Assembly: GCA_948474755.1 (NCBI GenBank)
Contig: CAOLHI010000255.1
Location: 310,001-374,000, forward strand
Direction of reading: 5' to 3'
Source of the DNA: Ctenosaura bakeri
Taxonomy: Eukaryota > Chordata > Lepidosauria > Squamata > Iguanidae
Length of the DNA: 64,000 nucleotides
Within the stretch, counting starts at the first letter, position 1; each line of letters opens with the position of its first letter. The notes beneath the pieces were generated by a model, which was not told where the DNA came from, made no database searches, and saw only the letters and a list, made by a program, of their open reading frames with translations. Position numbers and translations under genes: made by a program. Below are positions 36,845 through 49,336 of the stretch, one piece after another.

Positions 36845-36955
36845 TCAGTTAATTTATAGTTCACCTTTCTCCCAGGACTGGAAGTCTAGGTGACTCATAA
36901 CATGGTTAAAAATAGATACAACTAAAAACCACAAAGAACAGATCTAATGTTAATT
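36845..36955 (-). repeat. LINE 3' UTR fragment (L2/CR1-like)
   Basis: ttaatttatagttcaccttt, ctcccaggactgg and the A-rich taaaaatagatacaactaaa give the antisense of the same LINE 3' end type seen at 31720 and 47305. Confidence 0.5.
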
Positions 36956-37148
36956 AGTTTCTTAGCTGACGCAAAGAAATTTGGAGTAGTCTGTAAAATC
37001 ACGCACCTCTTTCACCCAGGTATTAATTTGCTCTTTCTTTTCAACTATGGTTAATTCTTATCAACAGCACTGATGATATCTGAAGTTAAAGCTAGTTAGA
37101 GCTCCCTGTTAAGAAGTATTGAGAGCAAAGTTCAAGCAAGTATGGCCC

Positions 37149-37243
37149 ACCAGATATCGTTGAACTGCAACTTCCATCAGGCCCAGTCAGCCTAGCTAAT
37201 GGCAAGGAATGCTGGGAGTTGTAATGCAACAACATTTGAAGGA
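37149..37243. repeat. Palindromic acaactccc MITE, near full
   Basis: The arms ccagatatcgttgaactgca and gggagttgtaatgcaacaac are complementary around gcccagtcagcctagctaat. Same family as 18982 and 60930. Confidence 0.7.
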
Positions 37244-37732
37244 CTGAACACTCCACCTCCACCCCTCCCTTTAAAATCAGGTCTTAGGGCAAGTTTCAAG
37301 CAGGGACTCTGGTTTACCTTGACCATGGTTAATGTTACTGCCAGAGTAACACTTAATTGTTAATTAGCAGTTTATACCAGGAAACAGCAGGAATACAAAC
37401 TGTTTCTATTTGAGTAGACTGAAATAGATTATTTTGTGCTGCTGTTCACAAAAAGCTCTATGATACATTTTGCATGAATTCCTTCCTAAGGGGCATTTAA
37501 TTAGTGAGAAAATTTCTGTGAGTTATGAATAATCATTCTGGTGAATCTACCAAATATTTTATTCTTTTGATATTTCCTTAGAAATAATTGGATGTTTTCT
37601 AATTCCCCCCTCCTTTTTCAAGTGACAAAAACTATTCCCTTTAACTTAACCTCTACTGTCGTAATGCATCTGTGTTTTATTGTAACAAACATTTTCCCCC
37701 AAGTTATCTGTTTCTGGAAATAATGCAGGGAA

Positions 37733-37974
37733 CCACTGTGGAGAAGAGGTTGACTTTTGGATTAGGACTTTATAAGATCAGGGTTTGGATCTTGCTTAGC
37801 TATGGAAATAAATAAATAAATAAATAAAATGTAACCCCACTGGGCAAGCGTGGGCAAGTCGTCTCCCGAGAGGAAGGAAATGGGAAACTTCCTCTGAATA
37901 AATTTTGTCAAAAAAGCTTTAGGTTACCAAAGGCTGGAGTCAAGACAAAGCCAAATAACAGCAAACACAACAAA
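37733..37974 (+). mobile_element. Sauria-type SINE with internal (AAAT)n
   Basis: The head gtggagaagaggttgacttt and gatcagggtttggatc is diverged from tRNA. The body gtgggcaagtcgtctcccga, gaggaaggaaatgggaaact and tctgaataaattttgtc is clear, with a BovB-like tail ending in acaacaaag. A (AAAT)n run at 37806-37830 has grown inside the element. Confidence 0.8.
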
Positions 37975-39148
37975 GGAAGAAATGGATCTGAAAACTTTTC
38001 TGTCTTTATATCAGTCTTAAATAAAATTTTTCAGTTTGTCAGGTCTCATTTATTTTTCTCATGAGCAATCTCAAATAACAATAAGATTTTTTTAAAGAAA
38101 CAAATCAAGCAGGTAACAAATATTTATGCGGGAACATTAAAAACCACCGTAAAGATTTCTTGAAAACAAGGCATGGTGCTATTGATCAGTGTTAGGATTT
38201 GGATACATATACTTACAGATACACACACACACACACATTATCCAGTTTCAAAAGATCAGTGCAGATTAACACAATGTCCCTTGGCACTGCCTCATCTGAA
38301 ACACAAGCCTTCTTTTTCACAACCACAATTGTTCCTGGTGTTCCAGTTGTTTGTCAATTTGAATTTTAAATTCCGATAGGATTATTACATCATTGTTACT
38401 TGTTTTGCAGTCTACAATATGTTACCAACCACAGTTGTGTATCATCAGCTATTTGTATTCTGTCCAAAAATCTAGGAATCAGTCCATTTGGAATTGCTCT
38501 CAGAGCACCCACCAACAATAGGTGCGTTCAGCCCACTGCTTTTGTGATGGAGACTATGTGAAGAAGCAAAACTATGGAAAATCTTACTACCATCTTAGAA
38601 ACATATACAGGAATCTCCTTCAAAAAACAGCTAGTGCCATTCGTGTAAAGTACCATTATGAACTTCTTGAGAACAAAACTTACAGGGGTTTGGAGTGAGT
38701 ATATTATGTATGGAACATATACACATCTTCAGAAAACCATGTTATTTCTTCTCATACGCAAGATCTTCATCCTCTCCCCACTGCCCCATCTCAAAACCCA
38801 CCAAGCCTATCTCCCGGAATATGTTTGGGAAGAGTTTTGTACATTTGCTACCTTTCTTCAGGGGTACAAGATGGGGTACAAGTTCATGTAACAGAGGCTG
38901 TCAGGTTGCAGAAACAAGACATTGGAAAGACAAGCAGGGAAACAAAAAAAGATTTTATGGGGCAAGTGCAGCTCATCTAAATAGAAGGGGAAAGAAAACA
39001 CAATATTAGATATTTGGATGGAAACCTAGTTAGAATATGCTCCACTAACCATCCAGACGGCTGAGAACTGGTGTTCCAGCAATGGCTACTGGCAAAAGGG
39101 GTCACTTGCTTGTTAGGCACAGGTGTACTTTGGGGCAGGTAATCTGTG
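37975..39148. other. Intronic stretch, nothing recognised
   Basis: Anonymous DNA; a short (CA)n run at 38220-38237. Confidence 0.5.
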
Positions 39149-39212
39149 ACCCACTAGATGCTGTCCATGGCTGCTGGGAGTTGCAGTCAAGGAATATCTA
39201 GAGGATTCCAAA
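39149..39212. repeat. Half copy of the palindromic acaactccc MITE
   Basis: acccactagatgctgtccat and gctgggagttgcagtcaagg resemble one arm of the family. Confidence 0.45.
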
Positions 39213-40902
39213 TGATACACAACGGTATGAGTGTCCACACAGCATGTGAATGCACAATAAAAAAAATTAAATTAGAGGAAACATATGCCTTCCTCAGAGC
39301 AGAGGAAGAGACACAGAAAAACAGTCTGTCCTAGGAGAACAGATGCTGGATGGAGAGCACACTGCACAACCAATGGCCAATGAAAGGGAGTAACAGAATG
39401 TCTCTCCCTAACTCAGTTCAGGATGTTGTTTGTGTAGCAGTAGGCAACGCAAGACTGCTAGGCTGTTACTGGTACACAGCAACCCCTCCTCTTGAAAACA
39501 TTTTATACTTATCCAATCCACAAATGAAATGCCCTGTGGCAGCAGTGTGGGGCTATGGAGATCTAGAGCTGACCCTAGATACAAGAGCCCATGGACCTGA
39601 TACTGACTCATCCTTGTATTGAGAAGTATTGGGGAGAAATATGGTCTAAAGGTGCTAATGGCCCTCTGCTCATCTGGGGGGGGGATGATTCTCTGCTTTC
39701 TGGACCCTGCCTCTCTGCCCTCCAGTCAGCCATGTTGTTGCAAACCATTAAGTCTTTTTGCTTTTCTGAGTCCTTGCTAGCATGCCTGCCCCTGACTGTG
39801 AAAAAGTCTACAAGGCAGCTAGACAGTATAATTGCATCCTGAATATGTGGCACAGAATCCCTGGCACAGAATACTATAATCCTAGTTAGAAACATTTTGA
39901 CTTTCCACCTCACTTCTTTCAAAAACAACACAGTAAAGTTTGATTCTATGAGGGCTGGTGTTACTCTCTTCCCCTGTCTGTGACCTTAGCCTCTATAAAA
40001 CAAGCGTGAAAGTTTCACTGCTAAAGCCAGCAAGGGCAGCAGCTGAAATATCTAAGGATTTTATTTCTTCAACGGGTGTGTAGGTGGGCAGGACTAGTTT
40101 TTACTGCAAAGAAATATTACTGTGTATGTGCAGCATGTTGTCGACCAAGCAATAAGCTCATAAATTCAAGATAAAACTGCAAATAATGTGAGGAAGCACA
40201 TTCACTGGGTGTGAGCCACCTCACTCATAGCTATGAAAAGAAGGTAAGCTTTCTACTCTACGTCTCCTTGTTTCATACTAAAAGAGGTTGGTATTTCTCT
40301 ATTTTAAGTAAACTCGCATAGCAGTTTACAGTTTGCCCAGAAACAGATCAGTATAATTACACAACAATTGTAACACTTTGACACCAAAACAGGCAGCAAA
40401 AGAGACAAGTGTAAGAAACTTCAGGAAGAATAACGTCACCATGCAAGCCTAGCATTTGGCACCAAAAAACCTTCCTGTATCTTTTCTTTCAAAAACTATT
40501 GTGTTTTATATACAATATACTGTTATAAGATGGGGACACAGAAGCACAGACGGGCCCCTCACATTCTCTGGGGGTTTTATGTTGTTTGTTTGTATTTTAA
40601 GTAAGTTACATAAAAGCTAAGGAAGGAATATATGGCTCAGCAGCAGGAGATGCATTGGAGAACAACGAGCAATTTGCATTTCTATAGTTTCTTTTGTGCG
40701 GCCAAATTCCCTAAAGCATTTTACAAAGTGATAAACATCATATTGGGCTAGGAGGAAGAGATAGGTTGTCAATAAAGTAGCACTTCTTTCTGCAACTGGT
40801 GGCAGCAGCCATTCAATGCACAGCAATGGCTGCCCGCCTCCCACCCTAATCATGAGTGCCAATTAACTTGTGCTTGTTAGAAAATAGAGTTTGCTTCCTC
40901 CT
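39213..40902. other. Intronic stretch, nothing recognised
   Basis: Anonymous DNA without named repeats. Confidence 0.5.
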
Positions 40903-40932
40903 CTTTCTTTCTTTCTTTCTTTCTTTTTTTAA
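40903..40932. repeat. (CTTT)n microsatellite
   Basis: About six tetranucleotide units followed by a T-run. Confidence 0.9.
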
Positions 40933-41389
40933 AGGAAAAAAGTTGACTGGGTGATTGCAGAACATTACCTTAAAGGTCACCTGGGTGATTGAAGAATGTG
41001 CCTAGTTCTTTGATGTTCCCACTGTGCAGTTGTATGTGTATGGTGGCTATTCTTCTCAGCGGCCTACAGAAATCTACCTCAAATCTCACCTCTCCATCCA
41101 CTGCTGTAAACTCTTCCTGCTTTTGCTCAGCTGCTGTCCCAAACACAACTGTATCAAGCACACAGAACAGCATTTGCTCAACATTATCTCTTCCTATCCT
41201 CATCTCCTTTCTCCTCCGGCCTTTCCCTTCCTTAATGGGTTTTCTACTACTCCATTCATAATTTATATTTTGGGGCAAATTCCCCTTTTTTGTTTTGTTT
41301 ATGAAACTTTGTAAAGTACATCCTAATCTGATAAGATATGTAAATCTTCCACTAATTCATCCTCCCATGTGGGGATGAATAGTGAAAGT

Positions 41390-41680
41390 AATTTTTCCTC
41401 TGCCTCAGAAAGAAAATATTCTCCCCATATTCTCCCCTTATTCACATGTCTTGAGGTCTTGTGCTGGAACTATTCTGTGGAGAAAAACACGTGGAGTTTT
41501 TGTTTATGGAGGGGGTACCAAAAAAAAGCTGTTTTCTGCACTGGAAACAGGATTTCTGCATAAGAAATCAATTTTCTGTTCAAAAAACAGTCTTCTCCCC
41601 CATGAAAAATTTGCCCCTTTTTTGAAGAATGATTCCTCTGCAGCACTGATAAATACTGAATACCAAGCAGAAAATGCATA
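41390..41680. repeat. Degenerate internal repeats of ttttctgc-aaaa words
   Basis: Words such as gttttctgcactgg, gatttctgcataag and attttctgttcaaaaa recur about every 25-30 bases, alternating with their near complements. It resembles a repeat-rich non-autonomous element but has no clear ends. Similar wording occurs at 44190-44660. Confidence 0.35.
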
Positions 41681-42056
41681 AAATTCTTGTAGATCTATTC
41701 TTCTTCCCTATTAGGGTTGCCAACTGCAGATATTATTACCATTCCTAACTCTGATGGTGGAATAACACAACAGTGCTCACAGTAATATAGGAATGCCCCC
41801 CAAGGACAAGTAATTCCCAGGTTTATGGGAATTTCCAAATCTTTACATGTCTTCTTTTGCTCAGATCAAAGGATGCTTCCAACTGAACAAAGCACCACAA
41901 ACGCTGATAACAATGAAGGCACCAATACAGACAGTAACTCTAATTGGCCTTTTAAAAATTCTATTTATTCTACATCATATGCCTTGACAATCTGGTTCCT
42001 TATGCAGGGTCATAACACACAGCACTCACAGAGAGTGACGATGGCAAACCAGTAGC

Positions 42057-42121
42057 CTCTCAGAAGTTCTTGGACTGCATCTCCCAGCATTGCTTTTTCA
42101 CTGCCTATGCTACCTAGAGGG
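42057..42121. repeat. Half copy of the palindromic acaactccc MITE
   Basis: cagaagttcttggactgcat, ctcccagcattgct and gcctatgctacctagag fit one arm of the family. Confidence 0.5.
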
Positions 42122-42184
42122 CTGACAAGGCATGCAGTGTCACAGCATCTGGAAATTGAATCTCCCTCAGTCATGATATAGATT

Positions 42185-42300
42185 TCACATACACTCAGCC
42201 AGCTAACACTACAACAGCCCTGCAAGTCAGGCCATTAACATTAGCCCCATCTTGCAGATTGTACTGGTGGAGGGAGCAATGCCAAAAGCTACTTCCTTCT
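42185..42300. repeat. Possible MIR-like SINE core
   Basis: acaacagccctgcaagtcag and ttagccccatcttgcagatt resemble the MIR core (ccctgtgagg-tag and ccccattttacaga). Diverged; low certainty. Confidence 0.35.
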
Positions 42301-42970
42301 CCATTTTAATGATGGTAGAACTGCTAACTGAATATGAAATCCAGCTACAGTGAACTCATCAGCTTTCATGTTTCCCATCCTCCATCAGCTAGTTTCTCAG
42401 AATGCCGAGTTTATTGTTATGCAGGTGCCTCGGGGGGGGGGTAGGAAACCTCAGTGGCTTCTGCGACCAGGCCTTCGAACGTCGTATTTCATCAGCACAT
42501 GCACTTTACACAGACACTTTCACACAGCAGCAAGAGCAGCCTTACAACTATCCTCCAGGGGTCACAATTGGGTTACAAATTCAATACAATGTGATGACTG
42601 AGCAGCCTGATTTAGAACAATTTATTCACATCCTTCTTCATTAAGATTCAAATGGAATAAGTAATGTAGAAATTGAACAGATACAGAAAATGTGCATAGC
42701 TTGCTCCTGTAGTCCGTAAACATTTATTCACTAAGCACAGCTCTCTCCTGCTCCGTCCCCGCTTCTTATAGTCTTTCTTCCTCCCCATCCTTTCAGCTTG
42801 CTGTTTTAATGCATAATTAAGAAGGTCAGAATTAATGAAGCAGTGTGGAGTAAAGTTCAAGGAATCCCCAGGCACTATTTATTCTATTAGATCTCAGGCG
42901 TGAATGTCAGATTGGCAGCGTTCGAGGTAGAGGCAGTTAAGCGGGCAGCATCCCAGAAACAAAACTATCA

Positions 42971-44964
<1,994 letters not shown>

Positions 44965-46150
44965 AATCACTGAATTATAGAATTGGAAAGTACCCTAAGA
45001 GACATTTAGACTAATCCTGGCCAATGCAGGATATCCAGTGACGCATTTAAGTCTTTTACTCCAAGTCACAAGTCAAGTCTCAAGTCCTTGCAGGATACTT
45101 CCAAGTCAAGTCTCAAGTCAGGTCTCAAATCTGGAAGCCAACTTTATACCTCAACCTGTATTCGGGAATTTCAGGACAGAGTCGAATACAGTCAGTTTTA
45201 ACAATTTAAGTAGAGTAAGCGTGCCACTTTTGCGATTTTGCCATCTGCAGCTTTGGATGTGGAGAACAGGATCCTTCTTACTTCCCATTTCTGAAGCTGG
45301 AGGCTTTTTCAGAAGTGGGGAATAGGATCCTTCTTTATTTCCCATTACTGAAGCTTCAAGAGCTTTAGAAGAAAGGATCGTTCCTCCTCATGCCCATTGC
45401 CTAACACATTTTCTGTTCCCCTTTGAGATACACACTCTGCACTCTGAGGTGTTTCCTGCCTTCTGCTCTTGGGAAAAGTTTTAGAAAGCTCCTCCTATAT
45501 GTAGCAGGGACAGGCTGCTGAAGAGACCTCAACTCCACCTCAAGCCCATTGCCTAATCCATTTGCTGTTCCTTCTGAGAAATGCACCCACACTTTGAGTT
45601 TGAGACAGACTGTCATGTGACCAGTAAGTTGTAAGGTTTCTGGGTGAATGTGTTATGTTACTGAACCAAGTGCAAGTCAGTCACAAAAAATATGCAAGTC
45701 TCAAGTCAAGCCAAGTCAGTATGCAATTTTTGCCAAGTCAAGTGTGAATCGAGTGAAGTGACTTGAGACTCGAGACTCAATCGACTCGAGTCTACACCAC
45801 TGAGGATATCAATCGCCGAAACATTCCTGATAGAAGACCATCCAATCTCTGTTTAAGAAGCTCCAGTGAAAGAGAAACTACCAAGGGAATCAAACAACCC
45901 TTACCATCAGAAAGTTTTTCCTAATGTTTAGTCACAATCTCCTTCCTTGTAGTTTGAATATTGCAGTTCAGGACCTAGCCTCTGAAGCAACAGAATGAAA
46001 CTTTCTCCTTCTTCTAGGTAACAGATTTTCAAATATTTGAGGATAGCTACGGTATCACCTCTCATCATTCTCTTCCCCAAACTAAAAATAACCAGCTCTC
46101 TCAACTGTTCCTCACAGGGCTTAGTTTTCAGATGCCTAATACAGGTTTTG
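44965..46150 (-). mobile_element. CR1 LINE 3' end, split by an hAT-like element
   Basis: On the minus strand the CR1 3' UTR reads from about 46150 to 45803 and resumes from 45035 to 44965. On the plus strand the words are tgaattatagaattggaaag at one side. At the other side are accatccaatctctgtttaa, atcagaaagtttttcctaat, gtttagtcacaatctccttc and tcaaatatttgaggatagct. The gap is exactly filled by the element at 45036-45802, and the order of CR1 words across the gap is correct. Confidence 0.88.
45028..45810. mobile_element. hAT-like non-autonomous element with perfect 8-bp target duplication, nested in CR1
   Basis: The element spans 45036-45802 (767 bp) between two copies of AGGATATC (45028-45035 and 45803-45810). 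The ends are CAGTG and CACTG; the inverted ends read CAGTGACGCATTTAAGTC and CAGTGGTGTAGACTCGAGTC. Eight AAGTC motifs crowd 45052-45120, and AAGTC/GACTT/GACTC motifs crowd 45675-45793, as expected of subterminal transposase-binding arrays. The interior holds degenerate repeats (aggatccttctt at 45268 and 45324; gcccattgcctaa at 45392 and 45544). There is no transposase. 8-bp duplications and CAGTG ends fit the hAT superfamily. Confidence 0.85.
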
Positions 46151-47304
46151 GATTTTTCCCCCCTTACAACCAACATGGCTACCTTTTGTTTTAGCAATAT
46201 CAAATTCTTTAAGACAGCACTGTGGATGGAATTCTTCAAAAGGACTCATACAACTTTTTTGCTTTCTCCAGCTCTTTGGGAAAGTAATATCATAAACTTA
46301 AGAAATTTATGTTAAGGTAATATTTGAATTATGAAATGTATTAAATTTTTAGAAAGCTTCTAAAAGCCTAAATAAATCCAAAACAACACTTATGATTTAC
46401 GTAAAATTGCTCAGGATTTTGGCTAATATAAATTAAGATACAGAGTAAGCCCTCAAGTACATCTATTTCTTATTGTGGGTCCCACAGAAATCTGTTGTTA
46501 GAGGTTAGCATAAGAGATATTTTTCCCCCTTGACTTCAGTTGTGAACCATTAAAGAGCTCCTAGAGCAAAGCTTGAAGATTTTCCACATTTCAAAGATAG
46601 CTGTCCCTTGTGAGCTTTTCATAGTTCGACCTGCCACTGTCTTCCCTGTGGCAATTTAAAAAAAAAAAAAAGACTTTACATGCCACATCTTTGTCTGTAA
46701 TCCAGATAATGGGATTCCTTTAAGGAACAAACTCTGAAGAAGTGATTTAGATGAGAAGTCCACCATTCTGAAAAATAGCCTAGGGACACTTTTGCCATGT
46801 TACATTATATGACATGACCTGTCTGCTGAAAGCAGGATATGATAAACAATATGTGCTACCAAATAGAGTTGCCATTTCAAGGTGCAGGGGAGAAACATTG
46901 TAAATGTCAACATTCTTTACATATTGACTACATACCTATTAATGAATAGTCCAAGCCATTTTTAAAGCACCACATTATGCTTTTATAAAACGAATCTTCA
47001 TTTTAGAAAAATCAATATACTGATATGAATATCTGCAAGGTCTTGATTAGGTTCATTGTGAATGTTAAAGGTCCTGGTTCTGAAAAGGAAGAGTGGAGTC
47101 TCTAGGATTTCATGTGTATGAGATGTCAAAGATCTATATTTATTAACTTGCATTAAAACAGGAAATAAATTAATGTTATTGATTCATCCTGAAATGCCTA
47201 TAAAGATGAAGAATGTGCCATATCAGGATGGGAGACTTTATATTACATAATCAGCAATATGTGGGCTCAACATGCTGACAGCAACAGCATGTCATCCCTT
47301 TTCA
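46151..47304. other. Intronic stretch, nothing recognised
   Basis: AT-rich DNA with an A-run at 46657-46671. Confidence 0.5.
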
Positions 47305-47480
47305 TCCCATCCTATCCACAAATAATTTTACTCTGCCCTATACCAAAAAAATTGTCAGGGCAGTTCACAGATAATATTACAACTGATTACATGGTTTAAA
47401 AGAGTAAAAATAAATTAAATGAGCTAAAGCGATATTAAAGATAATAAGTTAAAAACAGATTTATAAGATTTAAATGTTTT
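47305..47480 (-). repeat. LINE 3' UTR fragment (L2/CR1-like)
   Basis: attttactctgccctatacc, gtcagggcagttcacagata and an A-rich run (taaaaataaattaaatgagc) match the antisense order of an L2-type 3' end. Confidence 0.45.
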
Positions 47481-47940
47481 TTAGAACTATACACAACTGT
47501 ATCTGAGATGGATGAATGAATAAGGCTCAAAGTCCTCACTGAACAGCCAAGTTTCTACTTGGCACTAAAATGAAATCCTATGTCTCAACACAATGTACTG
47601 AGCTCACTGAACAAGCACAGAGGAGGGCTTCACCGTAGACCCCAATCCTTGGGCAGGCAAACCTATCATATTATGAATTACATGAACACTTCTGAAGAAT
47701 TTTCAAAGCAAACTGGTGTAGGCATGGGACACAACAAACTTAATGGTGAAAATCTGAAAATACACTATGAAGACAAACTTAACTGGTTTGCCCATTTCTA
47801 CAGAAGAAGCAGCTAGAGTTTTTTCTTGGGACAAGAAAAATGACATCCAACTACTTGAGATGGAAAGTTGTCCAGGGCACTTAATCAGTTCATGGAGAGG
47901 ACTGAAATAGGATTGTAAGTTGGCAGAAACTTTCACAAGT

Positions 47941-47941
<1 letters not shown>

Positions 47942-47976
<35 letters not shown>
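47942..47976. repeat. (GT)n microsatellite
   Basis: About 17 uninterrupted GT units. Confidence 0.97.
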
Positions 47977-47978
<2 letters not shown>

Positions 47979-48320
47979 CCTACATATTTCAGGCCATGGT
48001 ATGCTACTGTTGGAGAACGGGAAGATGTGCCACAGGAAGATGTGCCATATCAAAAGGTCTGCAGAGCAGATGGCTCCTAATCATCCAAGGAAATGAAGGC
48101 ACCACACTATACAGTGCAGAAGAATCCAAATCCAAGACTAGTATCTCTGATGATCACCAGCCAACTGCATATGAGAAAATTAGTTTCTGATCCCCCAGCA
48201 TTGACAGATGTTATGAATTTGTGTGTGTATATTGTTTTATCTAAGCATACTTTTAGGACCAAATAACATCAGCTGACCACAGATGTTTCAGTATACCTTT
48301 CTACAAACTGCAGTACATCT

Positions 48321-48520
48321 ATTATTGTTATGTGCCTTCAAGTTGATTCCAGCCTATGGTGAGCCTCCCACAGAGTTTTCTACCACTGCTTTCCTCTAAG
48401 GCTGAGAGAGTGTGACCTGTCCAAGGCTACCCAGTGGACTTTCATGGCTGAGCTGAGACTTGAACCTGGGCCTCCTGAAGTCCTAGTCCAACACTCAGAT
48501 CACTACATCATACTGGCTCT
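48321..48520 (-). mobile_element. Sauria-type SINE, internally shortened
   Basis: On the minus strand the element has a tRNA-like head (gatgtagtgatctgagtgtt, cccaggttcaagtctc). It continues with the body (cacactctctcagccttaga) and a BovB-like tail (ccataggctggaatcaactt) ending in aacaataa. The segment between body and tail is shorter than in the copy at 34398. Confidence 0.85.
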
Positions 48521-49152
48521 CCTACAACACACATATACAGAACAGTAAGAATAATGTAATAGTTTATGGAGCCATATGTGTACAGTTAACACCACTTTCC
48601 ACTGCCGATGATTGCCATCTGTAATATTAATGCCAAACACCTTACTTGGAAGAAAAAATATTTTATAATTTGTGATTACTATCTACATTTCAGTCTAGGT
48701 AATGTTTTACAAGATAGCTGGAACACAGTTAACAATAACAGGTGTTGGATAGAGGAGCATTCCTCCCAAGCCATTTCATTAAATTTGCAATTGTGGCTCC
48801 TTTCGTCCCCAGGAATGCAATGTTTGAGTCACAACTCCAATAACCCCCAGCCACATCTTCCTTCAACATGAAGCATAGCATCCACAGGTGCTATGCAAAA
48901 CCACCACTTGTACATCATCCTCCCATATTTCTGCTAGAAGGCAGCATTTGCAACTACTGTCCAAAACAGTGACTGCCACCCACCACTTTCTTATCACTCT
49001 GAAATGACAATTGCAATGTTTATTTCTGCTGTACAAATTAGTGGCCACTGCTCTCATCTAGCCCCAACCAGCTCATCAAGCTCTCACTCACCCAACTTTA
49101 TGTAAATTAAGGTGTTTGTAACTAATAGCATTTGCTCTTCTAAATTTCCATC
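48521..49152. other. Intronic stretch, nothing recognised
   Basis: Anonymous DNA between two SINEs of opposite orientation. Confidence 0.5.
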
Positions 49153-49336
49153 TCTATAGTGGTTTGAGTGTTGGACTATGATCGCGGAGACCAAGGTTTG
49201 ATTTCCCGTTCTGCCATGGAAACCACTGGGTCACCTTAGGTGCATCACACACTCTCACCCCCAGAATATCCTATGATAGGTTTACCTTAGGATCACCTAT
49301 AAGTCGGAATGACTTGAAGGCACACAACAACAACAA
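49153..49336 (+). mobile_element. Sauria-type SINE, 5'-truncated and internally deleted
   Basis: It begins within the A box (atagtggtttgagtgttgga) and has a B-box-like caaggtttgatttccc. It ends in aagtcggaatgacttgaagg followed by cacacaacaacaa, a well-preserved BovB-type tail. Confidence 0.88.

Noticed and set aside
47703..48053. Frame with a threonine-histidine run on the minus strand
   Set aside because: Produced by translation of the (GT)n microsatellite.
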